DNA of 64,000 bases from Kitasatospora phosalacinea (GTDB lineage Bacteria > Actinomycetota > Actinomycetes > Streptomycetales > Streptomycetaceae), in the NCBI RefSeq assembly GCF_000717185.1, contig NZ_JNYE01000005.1:68053-132052 (forward strand), written 5' to 3'. The notes beneath the pieces are model-generated. The model ran no database searches and was not told the DNA's origin. It was given only the letters and a program-made list of their open reading frames with translations. The translations under genes and the position numbers were made by a program. This document shows positions 23,877 to 33,368 of this stretch, piece by piece. Position 1 is the first letter of the stretch, and each line of letters starts with the position of its first letter.

Positions 23877-25640
23877 TTAGTCGGCCTTGCGACGCTGGCG
23901 ACCCGTCCCGTAGTTGCCGCCGGTCTTCGAGCCGGAGCCCGGCTTCGCCCGGCCGGAGGCCTTGCCGATGAAGCCCGCCGCCATCTGCGAACTCCCGCTG
24001 CCGGGGCGCTGCTTGGGGCGGGGGCGGCGCGGGTTGCCGCTCATGTCGACGTCCTTGGGCAGGCCGCTGTCGGCCCGCTTCGCCGGGCGGCGGCGCGCCT
24101 CGCCGTCCGCGGGCTTCGCCCCGCCGCGCCCGCGTCCGCGGCCGCGTCCGGTGCCCTCGCCGCCCGCGGGCTGCTCGAGGGCGGGGGCGGCTGCCGCGGC
24201 GGCGGCCGGGACGGGCAGGGTGACGGCCACGCCGGACGGGGTGCGGGCGCCGGTGATGCGCCCCAGCTCGCCGTCCTCGGGGCGGACCTTGGTGACGGTC
24301 GGGCGGATCCCGGCGATGCTCATCAGCCGGTTGACCTCGCGGCGCTGCTCGGGCAGCACCAGGGTCACGACGGTGCCGGACTCGCCGGCCCGGGCGGTGC
24401 GTCCGCCGCGGTGCAGGTAGTCCTTGTGGTCGATCGGCGGGTCGACGTTGACGACCAGGTCGAGGCCGTCGATGTGGATGCCGCGGGCGGCCACGTTGGT
24501 GGCGATCAGCGCGGTGACCTCGCCCTCGCGGAACTGGTCGAGGACGCGGTTGCGCTGCGGCTGCGACTTGCCGCCGTGCAGCGCGGCGGCGACCACGCCG
24601 TTGGCGCGCAGCTGCTTGGCGAGGCGGTCCGCACCGTGCTTGGTGTGCACGAACATGATCACCCGGCCGTTGCGGGAGGCGATCCGGGCGGTGGTCTCGG
24701 CCTTGTCGGCGGGCTCGAGCTGCAGCAGGTGGTGGTCCATGGTGGTGACCGCCCCGGCCGACGGGTCGACGGAGTGGGTGACCGGGTCGGTGAGGAAACG
24801 GTTGACCAGCCGGTCCACGTTGCGGTCCAGGGTCGCGGAGAACAGCATCCGCTGCCCGCCCTCGGCGACCTGCTCCAGCAGCTTGACGACCTGCGGCAGG
24901 AAGCCCATGTCGGCCATCTGGTCGGCCTCGTCGAGGACGGTGATCGCCACGTCCTCCAGGAACACGTCGCCGCGCTGGATCAGGTCGTCCAGCCGGCCGG
25001 GGGTGGCGACCAGCACCTCGGTGCCGCGCCGCACCTGGTTGGACTGCCGGGTGATCGACATGCCGCCGACCACGGTGGTGATCCGCAGGTTCAGCACCCC
25101 GGCGTACGGGGCGAGCGCCTCGGTGACCTGCTGGGCCAGCTCGCGGGTCGGCACCAGCACCAGGCCCAGCGGCCGCCGGGCGGTGGCCCGCTTGCCCGCG
25201 GTGCGCACCAGCAGCGGCAGGCCGAAGGCGAGGGTCTTGCCGGAGCCGGTGCGGCCGCGGCCGAGCACGTCGCGCCCGGCCAGCGCGTCCGGCAGCGTCG
25301 CCGCCTGGATCGGGAACGGCTCGGTGACGCCCTGCGCGCCGAGTTCCTTCAGCAGCCCGGCAGACAGCTCCAGCTCGGCGAAGCTCGCCGCGGGCGGACG
25401 CGACGGGGTGCCCTGCACGGGCGTGAAGTCCTCGGCGACCGCGGGCGCGGCGGCCCGGCGCGGACGGCGCGACTGCTCGCCGCGCGGCGCGGCGCCCCCG
25501 CCGGTGCGCGGCTTCCCGCCGCGGGTGCGCGGCTTGTCCCCGCGGGACTGCTCACCGCGGGACTGCTCGGTACGGGGCTGCTCTGCGCGGGACTGGCCGC
25601 TGCGGGTCCGGTCGGTGCGCGGGCGGGACTGCTCGGGCAT
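23877..25640 (-). CDS. DEAD-box ATP-dependent RNA helicase
   Basis: 587 aa from ATG 25640. Q motif upstream of PFPIQAATLPDALAG; motif I GRTGSGKT; Ia PTRELAQQ; II DEAD; III SAT; VI HRGGRTARAG. Basic tails flank the core: an N-terminal Arg/Gln/Ser-repeat tail (EQSRGEQSRGDK) and a C-terminal RGRGRGRGG tail rich in Lys/Arg. These probably bind RNA. The gene follows cspA on the same strand, separated by a terminator, suggesting a cold-shock RNA-remodelling pair. Confidence 0.93.
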   Translation of the reverse strand: MPEQSRPRTDRTRSGQSRAEQPRTEQSRGEQSRGDKPRTRGGKPRTGGGAAPRGEQSRRPRRAAAPAVAEDFTPVQGTPSRPPAASFAELELSAGLLKELGAQGVTEPFPIQAATLPDALAGRDVLGRGRTGSGKTLAFGLPLLVRTAGKRATARRPLGLVLVPTRELAQQVTEALAPYAGVLNLRITTVVGGMSITRQSNQVRRGTEVLVATPGRLDDLIQRGDVFLEDVAITVLDEADQMADMGFLPQVVKLLEQVAEGGQRMLFSATLDRNVDRLVNRFLTDPVTHSVDPSAGAVTTMDHHLLQLEPADKAETTARIASRNGRVIMFVHTKHGADRLAKQLRANGVVAAALHGGKSQPQRNRVLDQFREGEVTALIATNVAARGIHIDGLDLVVNVDPPIDHKDYLHRGGRTARAGESGTVVTLVLPEQRREVNRLMSIAGIRPTVTKVRPEDGELGRITGARTPSGVAVTLPVPAAAAAAAPALEQPAGGEGTGRGRGRGRGGAKPADGEARRRPAKRADSGLPKDVDMSGNPRRPRPKQRPGSGSSQMAAGFIGKASGRAKPGSGSKTGGNYGTGRQRRKAD

Positions 25641-25760
25641 GCGTGTTTCCACTCTCTGGGGGGCCGTCAGCCGACGCGCGCGGGGGCGCGGTGGGGCTGA
25701 GCGATGGATCGGCCGCCGAAAGAGGGTGGAGGGGCCGCCCCGGCCGTCGGGCGGCATGGA

Positions 25761-25795
25761 CGAGGGCCCGTACCCTGTGGAGGCACGGGCCCTCG
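25761..25795 (-). terminator. Terminator after cspA-like gene
   Basis: Perfect 11-bp stem (CGAGGGCCCGT with ACGGGCCCTCG) and a 13-nt loop, 35 bp beyond the cold-shock stop codon and upstream of the helicase. Confidence 0.85.
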
Positions 25796-25829
25796 CCTGC
25801 AACATCTAGGAGTCGGCGTGAGCCGGGAC

Positions 25830-26033
25830 TCAGATGGGGCGGATGTTCTCCGCCTGCGGGCCCTTCTGGCCCTGGGTGACGTCGAACTCGACCTTCTGGC
25901 CCTCGATCAGCTCACGGAAGCCGGTCGACTGGATGTTCGAGTAGTGAGCGAAGACGTCGGCGCCGCCGCCGTCCTGCTCGATGAAGCCGTAGCCCTTTTC
26001 GCTGTTGAACCACTTCACGGTGCCGGTAGCCAT
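25830..26033 (-). CDS. Cold shock protein, CspA family
   Basis: 67 aa from ATG 26033 with GGAG 7 nt upstream; the open frame extends to 26165 but without sense. RNP1 KGYGFIE and RNP2 DVFAHYS are present, and the start [10 protein letters not shown] is the family hallmark. It is a single-domain OB-fold RNA chaperone. The 5' region holds a strong hairpin followed by a U-rich run (26117-26160), which may attenuate transcription or serve as an upstream terminator. Confidence 0.96.
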   Translation of the reverse strand: MATGTVKWFNSEKGYGFIEQDGGGADVFAHYSNIQSTGFRELIEGQKVEFDVTQGQKGPQAENIRPI

Positions 26034-26116
26034 AACCGTCTCCACTTTCACTGGGGCATTGGGACACACACCTCGTGCGCCCCACGTAGCCGCGATCCCC
26101 ATCCGGAGACTAAACA

Positions 26117-26160
26117 CCGGACAAAACAAATGCGCCTGTCGGTTGGAACCAGCAGGCGCA
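26117..26160 (-). promoter_or_regulatory. Hairpin plus U-rich tract in the cspA upstream region
   Basis: On the minus strand TGCGCCTG pairs with CAGGCGCA (8 bp), with an inner GGTT/AACC, and is followed directly by ATTTGTTTTGTCC. This is an intrinsic-terminator geometry, rare in this GC-rich genome. It lies 84-127 nt upstream of the cspA ATG. Confidence 0.55.
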
Positions 26161-26271
26161 CACACACGTTCATGGGAACCAATACTGCAACTGCTTCGAC
26201 AATAGCACGTCGCCCCCCGTCAATGGCGGCAATGGTTGCGCTGGTCACACCGTGTTTCGCCGCCACGCGGA

Positions 26272-26305
26272 GGGGGCATGCGGTCCTCTCGGACCGCATG
26301 CCCCC
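26272..26305. terminator. Strong terminator downstream of MMPL gene
   Basis: Perfect 15-bp stem (GGGGGCATGCGGTCC and complement) with TCTC loop, 40 bp past the stop of the MMPL gene ending at 26345. Confidence 0.9.
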
Positions 26306-26344
26306 GTACGCCGGGCCGTCGGGCGCCCCCCGACGGCGGTCAGG

Positions 26345-28516
26345 TCAGCTTCGGACCCGGCCGGCCGGCTCCGGCTCGCGCTCGCCGATCGACTCGGGGC
26401 CGTGGTCGGGCATCGCGCCGTGACCGGGCCACCACGCCTTCTTGCCGAGCAGGGCGGTGATCGACGGGGTGAAGAACATCGCCATCACGAAGGCCGCCAG
26501 CGCGATGCCGATGGCCAGGGCGAAGCCCAGCTCGGCGAAGAGCACGTTGCCCGCCAGCATGAAGGTCGCGAAGGACGCCGCCAGGATGAAGCCGGCCGCC
26601 GCGACGGTCGGACCGGCGTGCCGCAGCGCCTCCTCGGCCGCCTTGCGCGGGCTGCGGCCCTCGCGGGCCTCCTCCCGCAGGCGGGCGATGATCAGGATGT
26701 TGTAGTCGGTGCCGATCGCCACCACGAACAGGTAGATGAAGATCGGCAGCATGAACATCAGACCGGGCTCGGAGCCGATCTTGAGGAAGGCCACCGTGGT
26801 GGCGCCCAGGGTCGCCGCGAAGCCGAGGCCGACCGAGGCCATCAGGTACCAGGGCGCGACCACGCTGCGCAGCTGGAGGCCCAGGATCAGCAGGATCAGC
26901 AGACCCGCGACCGGGAAGACCAGCTTGTAGTCGTGGGTCATCGCCAGGTTGATGTCCTTGTAGATCGACGAGGTGCCGCCGATCAGTGCCTCGCTGCCGC
27001 CGGGGGCGGCGGCGTGGGCGGTGGAGCGCAGCTCGGTGACCGAGTCGATCGCCTCGTTGCTGGCCGCGGCGTCCTTGAGGGTGACCACGAAGTCGGCGGT
27101 GGTGCCGTCCTCGCTGACCTTGTGGTCGGGGGCGACGGTGGCGACGCCGGACACCTGGCCGAGCTTGGCGCCGAAGCCGTCCAGCGCGGCGGCGTCGAGC
27201 TTGGCGCCGCCCTTGTCGGCGGTGCTCAGGAAGACGTGCGTCGGGTCGGCGGCGCCGGCCGAGAAGCCCTTGCTGAGCGAGTCCATGACGACCATGGACT
27301 CCTTGTCCTTCGGCATCATGCTCTTCGCCATGTCGAAGGTGCCCTGGTAGCCGAGGCCGGCCAGCGAGAGGACCAGCAGCAGACCGCCGGAGAGGACCGC
27401 GACCAGGCCGGGGCGGCGGCCGACGGTCCGGCCGAGCTTGTGGAAGCGGGCGCCCGTGGGCTCCTCCATCCACTTGCGACCGGGCCAGAAGGTCGCCTTG
27501 GCCGGGATGACGGCGAGCAGCGCCGGGGTCAGGGTGAGCGAGGCCAGCGCGGTGACGATGACCGAGATGGCCAGCGCCGGGCCGAGCGCGGTGAACATGC
27601 CCAGTTCCGACAGGATCAGCACGGCGAAGGCGACGGTGACCGCGCCCGCGGCCGAGGCGATCGCCTCGCCGACCCGGCCGACGCCGTTGGCCACGGCCGA
27701 CTTGCGGTCGTCACCGGCCCGCAGCCGCTCGCGGTAGCGGAACATCAGGAACAGGAAGTAGTCGGTGCCGACGCCGAGGATGACCACGATCTGGATCGCG
27801 GAGGCGATCGGCGAGCTCTTCAGGTCGAAGATGTCGGTGACGAAGGAGATCAGGCCGCTGGCCGCGATCATCGGGAGCAGCGAGAGCAGCACCGGCAGCC
27901 AGCCGACCAGGACACCGCGGAAGATCGCGCCGACGATGACCACGATCAGCACCACGGTGGCGAGCATGGTGATCATGTCGGTGGCGCTGGAGGACTCCTT
28001 CTGGTCCAGGGCCATCGCGGCCTGGCCGCCGACCTGGAACTTCAGCGCGGTGCCCTCGGTGAGCTTCTTGCCCTCGGTGCGCAGGCCCTTGGCGGCCTCG
28101 CCGTACTCGTCGGTCTGCATCTTCGTCTTGTCGATGGAGACCATCGACATGGCGTAGTGCCCGTCCTTCGAGGTGCTCTTGTCCGACGGCGGGATGATCT
28201 GCTCGACCAGCTTGACGTGCTTGTCGGTCAGCCCCTGGGTGACCTTGGCCATGTCGGCCTTGTCGGTGTCGGTCAGCGCGCCGCCGTCGGTGCGCTCGAA
28301 CAGCAGGATCGCGCCCGGGGTGAACTCGGCCGGGAACTTCTCCTCCTGCAGCGCCGCGGCCCGGATCGACTCGTAGTGCTTGGGCAGGAAGTCGGCCTCG
28401 TCAGTGGTGGCGCTCAGCTTCGGGGCGAAGGAGACCAGGGCGAAGGAAGCGACCACCCAAGCGATGATCACCCACCAGGCCCGCTTGACGACGAAGTGTC
28501 CAAGTCGGTGGAACAT
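26345..28516 (-). CDS. MMPL (RND-superfamily) transporter
   Basis: 723 aa from ATG 28516 with AGGAGG upstream. Two halves each have one N-terminal helix, an extracytoplasmic domain and a five-helix bundle. The proton-relay-type motifs are GVGTDYFLFLMFRYRE and AIGTDYNILIIARLREE. MMPL proteins move lipids, pigments or drugs outward using the proton gradient. Substrate unknown. It is divergent from a second MMPL gene, with palindromes in the shared upstream region. Confidence 0.92.
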   Translation of the reverse strand: MFHRLGHFVVKRAWWVIIAWVVASFALVSFAPKLSATTDEADFLPKHYESIRAAALQEEKFPAEFTPGAILLFERTDGGALTDTDKADMAKVTQGLTDKHVKLVEQIIPPSDKSTSKDGHYAMSMVSIDKTKMQTDEYGEAAKGLRTEGKKLTEGTALKFQVGGQAAMALDQKESSSATDMITMLATVVLIVVIVGAIFRGVLVGWLPVLLSLLPMIAASGLISFVTDIFDLKSSPIASAIQIVVILGVGTDYFLFLMFRYRERLRAGDDRKSAVANGVGRVGEAIASAAGAVTVAFAVLILSELGMFTALGPALAISVIVTALASLTLTPALLAVIPAKATFWPGRKWMEEPTGARFHKLGRTVGRRPGLVAVLSGGLLLVLSLAGLGYQGTFDMAKSMMPKDKESMVVMDSLSKGFSAGAADPTHVFLSTADKGGAKLDAAALDGFGAKLGQVSGVATVAPDHKVSEDGTTADFVVTLKDAAASNEAIDSVTELRSTAHAAAPGGSEALIGGTSSIYKDINLAMTHDYKLVFPVAGLLILLILGLQLRSVVAPWYLMASVGLGFAATLGATTVAFLKIGSEPGLMFMLPIFIYLFVVAIGTDYNILIIARLREEAREGRSPRKAAEEALRHAGPTVAAAGFILAASFATFMLAGNVLFAELGFALAIGIALAAFVMAMFFTPSITALLGKKAWWPGHGAMPDHGPESIGEREPEPAGRVRS

Positions 28517-28996
28517 GCTCGAAATGCCTCCTGGGCATGATTCACCGCAGCCGGGGGACGGGGACCGGGCAACGGCTCTGACCGGCGGGCGGACCCCAGC
28601 GGGCCCTAGCCGGTCGGCAGGTAAGGACGAGTGAGCATCCTACGTGACCTTACTTGCCGCCCGGCAAGCGGGTTTCGCGTCTGCCCCCCAGGGACGGCCA
28701 CGGAGCCGGCCCCGCACCATCGTCACCCGGCCGGGGGCCTCTCCACCTCGTACTCCGGGTGGAGATCGCTCCCCCTCAGGGTGGACGCCGCACCTCCCCC
28801 GAGGAGGAGACCCCGGCCCCTGGGGTGGGGATAACCCCCTACTCGACCCTGGGGCCAGGCTCAGGGGAAAACCGGTGACTAGCCGGATGGTCCGTCAAGG
28901 CACCGCTTCCTACCGTTTGTCGTGCCGCAGCAGCCTCGTCCGCGGCGCACTGACCGGGGCGGTCCGCCGACCGTCCGACACCTGGGGGAGCCAGCC
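28517..28996. other. Divergent intergenic region between two MMPL genes, with palindromes
   Basis: 480 bp. At 28621-28653 GTAAGG and CCTTAC form an inverted repeat with a 21-nt spacer. Immediately after it, 28653-28668 is a perfect palindrome CTTGCC-GCCC-GGCAAG. They lie closer to the minus-strand MMPL start. They resemble TetR-type operators, but no tetR gene is adjacent. The remainder is featureless. Confidence 0.5.
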
Positions 28997-31237
28997 GTGA
29001 AGCAGGGAATCGCCGCCACCATGGGTGCCTGGAGCGCCCGCCACCGGAAGACCGCGGTCTTCGGGTGGCTACTGTTCGTCGTGATCGTCTCCTTCCTCGG
29101 CGGCGCGCACGGCTCCGACAAGGTCACCGACGCCGAGTCGATGCCCGGCCAGGTCGCCCGGGCCGCGAAGATCCTGGACGACGCGGGCCTCAAGTCCCCG
29201 GCCGGCGAGACGGTGCTGGTGCAGAGCGCCGCGCTGACGGTCGACGACCCGGCCTTCCGCGCCGCGGTCGACCAGGTCTCCGCCGCCGTCCTGGCCACCG
29301 GCCGCACCGGCGGGGCGCACAGCCCGTACGACACCGGCGCGCTCTCCGCGGACCGGCACTCCGCGCTGCTCCAGTTCACCGTGAACGGCGAGGACCGCGA
29401 GGCCGCGGTCGCCAACGTGCCCGCGGTGATGGACGCGGTGGCGGGCGTGCAGCGGCAGCACGCCGACTTCGTGATCGAGGAGTACGGCGAGGCCAGCGCC
29501 GGCAAGTGGTTCAGCGACCAGTTCAAGGACGACTTCGCCCGCGCGGAGTGGACGGCCGTGCCGCTCGCCCTGGGCATCCTGCTGGTCGCCTTCGGGGCCG
29601 TGGTCGCCGCCGTGCTGCCGGTGGTCCTGGCGGTCACCGCCTTCGTCGCCGCGGGCGGCCTGGTCGCCCTCTCCTCCGGCCTGCTGCACACCAGCGACGA
29701 CGCCAGCTCCGTGATGCTGCTGGTCGGCCTCGCCGTCGGCGTCGACTACTGCCTCTTCTACCTGCGCCGCGAGCGCGAGGAGCGCGCCGCGGGCCGCGAC
29801 CGCGCCACCGCGCTGCGGATCGCCGCCGCGACCAGCGGCCGCGCCGTCCTGGTCTCCGGCGTGACGGTCGTGGTCGCGATGGCGGGCATGTTCCTCACCG
29901 GCATCGCCGACTTCCGGGCGATGTCCTTCGCCACCATCGTGGTCGTGGTCACCGCCGTGCTCGGCTCGCTGACGGTGCTGCCCGCCCTGCTCTCGATGCT
30001 GGGGGACCGGGTGGAGAAGGGCCGCCTCCCCTTCCCGCACCGCCTGCGCCGCGAGGCCGGGCAGGGCAGCCGGTTCTGGAACGCGGTGCTCACCCCGGTG
30101 CTGCGCCGCCCGCTGGCCGCCGCCGCGCTCGCCACCGGCGTGCTGCTGGTGATCGCCGCCCCGCTGCTGACCATGCACACCGCGAACCTGACCTTCCAGC
30201 AGCAGCTGCCGAAGGGCAACACCCTGGTCGCCACCTCGCAGCGGGTCGAGGCCGCCTTCCCCGGCAGCCCCTCCCCCGCCACCGTCGTGGTCAAGGCCCG
30301 GGACATCACCTCCCCCGAGATGACCGCGGCCCTCGCCGAACTGCAGTCCCGCGCCCTCGCCACCGGCAGGATGCACGGCCCCACCGAGGTGACCGTGCAC
30401 GCCGAGCAGAACGTCGCGACGGTCGACATCCCGCTCTACGGCAGCGGCAACGACGAGACCTCGGCCGCCGCGCTGGAGACCCTGCGCGAGGAGGTCGTCC
30501 CGGCCACGGTCGGCAGGGTGCCCGGCACCGAGGCCCCGGTCACCGGCAGCACCGCCGGATCGGTCGACTTCAACCGGCAGATGTCCGACTCGATGCTGCC
30601 GGTGTTCGGCTTCGTGGTCGCCTTCGCCTTCCTGCTGATGCTGCTCTCCTTCCGCTCGCTGTCCGTCGCCGTCACCGCCGTCCTGCTCAACCTGCTCTCC
30701 GTCGGCGCGGCCTACGGCGTGCTCGCCCTGGTCTTCCAGCACGGCGTCGGCGCCTCGCTGATCGGCACCGCGGGCGTCGGCGCGGTGGAGAGCTGGGTCC
30801 CGCTGTTCCTGTTCGTCATCCTCTTCGGCCTCTCGATGGACTACCACGTCTTCGTGGTCTCCCGGATCAAGGAGGCCCGGGACCGCGGCATGGACACCCG
30901 GGCCGCCGTCGCCCACGGCATCCGCACCACCGCGGGCGTCGTCACCAGCGCCGCGGTCATCATGGTCGGCGTCTTCTCGGTCTTCGGGACGCTCTCCATG
31001 CAGTCCATGAAGCAGATGGGCGTCGGCCTGGCCGTCGCCGTCCTGATCGACGCCACGATCATCCGGGCCGTCCTGCTCCCCGCCGTGATGACCCTGCTCG
31101 GCGAGCGCAACTGGTACCTGCCCCGCTGGCTGCACTGGCTCCCCCGGATCGAGGCCGAGGGCCTGCCGGGCGGGGCGGAGGGCACCGAGGGGGCGGCGCA
31201 CGAACCCCGGCTGCTGGGGGCCGGCGCCCACCGGTAG
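28997..31237 (+). CDS. MMPL (RND-superfamily) transporter
   Basis: 746 aa from GTG 28997 with GGGGGAG upstream; an in-frame ATG at 28922 would add a poor Arg-rich extension. Same two-half architecture as its divergent neighbour, with relay motifs VGVDYCLFYLRRERE and FGLSMDYHVFVVSRIKEA. The predicted extracytoplasmic loops differ strongly from the neighbour, so substrates probably differ. The tail is acidic and unstructured. Confidence 0.92.
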   Translation: MKQGIAATMGAWSARHRKTAVFGWLLFVVIVSFLGGAHGSDKVTDAESMPGQVARAAKILDDAGLKSPAGETVLVQSAALTVDDPAFRAAVDQVSAAVLATGRTGGAHSPYDTGALSADRHSALLQFTVNGEDREAAVANVPAVMDAVAGVQRQHADFVIEEYGEASAGKWFSDQFKDDFARAEWTAVPLALGILLVAFGAVVAAVLPVVLAVTAFVAAGGLVALSSGLLHTSDDASSVMLLVGLAVGVDYCLFYLRREREERAAGRDRATALRIAAATSGRAVLVSGVTVVVAMAGMFLTGIADFRAMSFATIVVVVTAVLGSLTVLPALLSMLGDRVEKGRLPFPHRLRREAGQGSRFWNAVLTPVLRRPLAAAALATGVLLVIAAPLLTMHTANLTFQQQLPKGNTLVATSQRVEAAFPGSPSPATVVVKARDITSPEMTAALAELQSRALATGRMHGPTEVTVHAEQNVATVDIPLYGSGNDETSAAALETLREEVVPATVGRVPGTEAPVTGSTAGSVDFNRQMSDSMLPVFGFVVAFAFLLMLLSFRSLSVAVTAVLLNLLSVGAAYGVLALVFQHGVGASLIGTAGVGAVESWVPLFLFVILFGLSMDYHVFVVSRIKEARDRGMDTRAAVAHGIRTTAGVVTSAAVIMVGVFSVFGTLSMQSMKQMGVGLAVAVLIDATIIRAVLLPAVMTLLGERNWYLPRWLHWLPRIEAEGLPGGAEGTEGAAHEPRLLGAGAHR

Positions 31238-31276
31238 CGCCCCGGCCCCGCGGCCCGGGTGCCCGACAATGAACGG

Positions 31277-32155
31277 GTGATCTTCGACGAACCGAGGGCG
31301 CTGGCCCTCCTGCAGGAGGCGTGCGCCCCGGCCGGGATCGATCCGGCCGGGGCCGCGCTGCTCGCCCTGGGGCAGAACGCGGTCTTCGACCTGCCCGCCG
31401 AGGGCCTGGTCGCCAAGGTGGGCCGCACCCCGGGGGAGGCCGCCCGGGCCGAGCGCGAGCTCGCGCTGGCGGGGTGGCTGGACGGCGCGGGCGTGCCGGT
31501 GGTCCGCCCCGCCGGGGCCGGGGTGCACGTGGTGCGGGAGCACCCGGTGACGTGGTGGCACCGGCTGCCCCCGGCCGTCCGCCCGGCCCGGCCGGTCGAC
31601 CTGGCCCCGCTGCTGACCGCCCTGCACGCGCTGGGGGCCGCGCCCGTCCCGCTGGGGCGGCGCGAGCTGCTGGCGCCGGTGGACGGCTGGCTGGCCGCCG
31701 CGGAGGGCCACGTCGACCCGGCCGACACGGCCTTCCTGCGCGACCGGAAGGAGACCTTTCTCACCGCGGTCGCCGGGCTCGACCCCGTCCTGCCGCCCGG
31801 CCCGATCCACGGCGACGCGCTCCCGCGCAACGTGCACGTGACCCCGGACGGGCCGGTGCTGCTCGACCTGGAGTACATGGCGGCGGACCTCCGCGAGCAC
31901 GACCTGGTGGTGCTGGCGCTCAGTCAGGACCGCTACGGCGTACCGGCCGAGGAGGTCGCCGCGTTCGACGCGGCCTACGGATGGAGCGTCCGCGACTGGC
32001 CCGGCTTCGCGGTGCTGCGCGGGGCGCGGGAGACCGCGAGCGCCGCGTGGGTGGCGCAGCAGGCGGCCGGGAACCCGTCCGCGGCGGCCGAGTTCCGCCG
32101 CCGGGTGGACTCCCTGCGGGACGGGGCGACGGCAGTACGCTGGTTCGCGTTCTGA
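31277..32155 (+). CDS. Aminoglycoside phosphotransferase (APH)-fold protein
   Basis: 292 aa from GTG 31277; GTG 31259 is the alternative. GACAAT lies 6 nt before 31277, so a leaderless transcript is plausible. The kinase-like fold is visible: catalytic loop IHGDALPRNVHV and metal-binding LLDLEYMAADLREHDLV. The N-lobe holds LVAKVGRTPGEAARAERELALA. Such proteins phosphorylate antibiotics, choline or sugars; the substrate cannot be read from sequence. It is not necessarily a resistance gene. Confidence 0.85.
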   Translation: MIFDEPRALALLQEACAPAGIDPAGAALLALGQNAVFDLPAEGLVAKVGRTPGEAARAERELALAGWLDGAGVPVVRPAGAGVHVVREHPVTWWHRLPPAVRPARPVDLAPLLTALHALGAAPVPLGRRELLAPVDGWLAAAEGHVDPADTAFLRDRKETFLTAVAGLDPVLPPGPIHGDALPRNVHVTPDGPVLLDLEYMAADLREHDLVVLALSQDRYGVPAEEVAAFDAAYGWSVRDWPGFAVLRGARETASAAWVAQQAAGNPSAAAEFRRRVDSLRDGATAVRWFAF

Positions 32156-32285
32156 CCGTTTGAATCGCTTTCCGACCGTTAACTCCCGTTCTGCCCGCTT
32201 CCGTCCGGTCGCCGCGCCCCGCGGCGCGGCGCTCCCCGCCGCACTGTGGCGCAGCCCACACCCGGACGGAACCACCCCGCTCGTG

Positions 32286-32337
32286 CCTGGCGTCGTACCG
32301 GACGCCCCGCCCCCGAGGCGGCCGGTACGACGTCAGG
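32286..32337 (+). promoter_or_regulatory. Hairpin overlapping the ribosome binding site of the deacetylase gene
   Basis: CCTGGCGTCGTACCGG (32286-32301) pairs with CCGGTACGACGTCAGG (32322-32337), one mismatch, 20-nt loop. The 3' arm includes CAGG of the CAGGAG Shine-Dalgarno (32334-32339). It could limit translation or be a terminator of the preceding gene placed unusually close to the start. Confidence 0.6.
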
Positions 32338-32347
32338 AGTCGCCCCC

Positions 32348-33346
32348 ATGGTGAAGGCCCGCATACCCGCCCCCCGTCGTTCCCTCCTGCTCGGCGCCTC
32401 CGCGCTGCTCGGCACCTCCGCCCTGCTGGTGGCGTGCGGCGCACCGGGCTCCCCCTCCGCGGCGGGGGACGCCGCGCACCGCACCGCCGCCCCGAGCGCC
32501 AGCACCGGCGCGAGCGGCGCGGCGGGCGGGGACGCCTCGGTGGCGGCCCGGCCGACCCCGGGCGAGGCCGCGGAGACCACCGCCGCCCCCACCCGGACCC
32601 CCTCGCCGACCGCGAGCACCTCCCCGACGGCCGCCCCGACGGCCGCCGCCACGCCCGCCTCCCCCTACGCGTCCCCGTCCGCGCCGCGGACGACCGTCCC
32701 GGCGCAGCCGGGCCCGAGCCGCACGGCGGCCACCCCGCCCGCGCCCGCCACCGGCGTGCTGCGGCACACCGCCTCCGGCGGGCGGACGGTCGCGCTGACC
32801 TTCGACGACGGCCCGGGCCCGGCCACCGGCCGGGTGCTGGACCTGCTGGCGCAGTACGGCGCCAAGGCGACGTTCTGCGAGATCGGCGACAACGCGAAGG
32901 CCCGCCCGGCGGCGGTGCAGCGGATCCTCGCCGAGGGCCACCGGCTGTGCGACCACACCGTGGACCACCCGCAGCCGATGCACGCCCAGACGCACGAGCA
33001 GCAGGTCGCCGAGATCGGCGACGCCAAGGCGGACATCGAGCGGGCCGCGGGCGGCAACGCGACGATCACCTGGTGGCGCGCCCCGGGCGGCGACTTCACC
33101 GCGGAGAACGAGCGGATCGGCGCCGACTTCGGCATGAAGTCGCTGGGCTGGACGGTCGACCCGCGCGACTGGTCGCGCCCGGGCGTGCAGGCGATCGTCT
33201 CCGACGTGCAGCACAACCTGCGCCCGGGCGGGGTGGTGCTGATGCACGACGGCGGCGGCGACCGCAGCCAGACGGTGGCGGCGCTCGAACAGCTGCTGCC
33301 GTGGATGGTCGCCCAGGGCTACGCCTTCGACTTCCCGCAGTCCTGA
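32348..33346 (+). CDS. Secreted lipoprotein polysaccharide deacetylase (NodB fold)
   Basis: 332 aa, ATG 32348. Signal peptide with lipobox LLVAC. A long Thr/Pro/Ala/Ser linker (about residues 35-135) tethers the enzyme outside the membrane. The NodB domain has TFDDGP near 150-156, metal-binding DHTVDHP (His-X3-His), WWRAPGG and VVLMHDGGG. It removes acetyl groups from peptidoglycan or another cell-wall glycan. The strong RNA hairpin over its ribosome binding site suggests translational control. Confidence 0.92.
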   Translation: MVKARIPAPRRSLLLGASALLGTSALLVACGAPGSPSAAGDAAHRTAAPSASTGASGAAGGDASVAARPTPGEAAETTAAPTRTPSPTASTSPTAAPTAAATPASPYASPSAPRTTVPAQPGPSRTAATPPAPATGVLRHTASGGRTVALTFDDGPGPATGRVLDLLAQYGAKATFCEIGDNAKARPAAVQRILAEGHRLCDHTVDHPQPMHAQTHEQQVAEIGDAKADIERAAGGNATITWWRAPGGDFTAENERIGADFGMKSLGWTVDPRDWSRPGVQAIVSDVQHNLRPGGVVLMHDGGGDRSQTVAALEQLLPWMVAQGYAFDFPQS

Positions 33347-33368
33347 CCCGGGCCCCCGGCCGCAGCGC

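Noticed and set aside
26185..26230. TTGACG/TATTGT as a cspA promoter on the minus strand
   Set aside because: Spacer is only about 13 bp, too short for a sigma-70 type promoter.
26252..28540. 762-codon forward frame opposite the MMPL gene
   Set aside because: Asp/Gly/Gln/His-rich shadow; the reverse frame is a complete transporter.
31277..32155. Calling the APH-fold gene an aminoglycoside resistance gene
   Set aside because: Only the general kinase-like motifs are visible; this fold serves many substrates and there is no resistance context.
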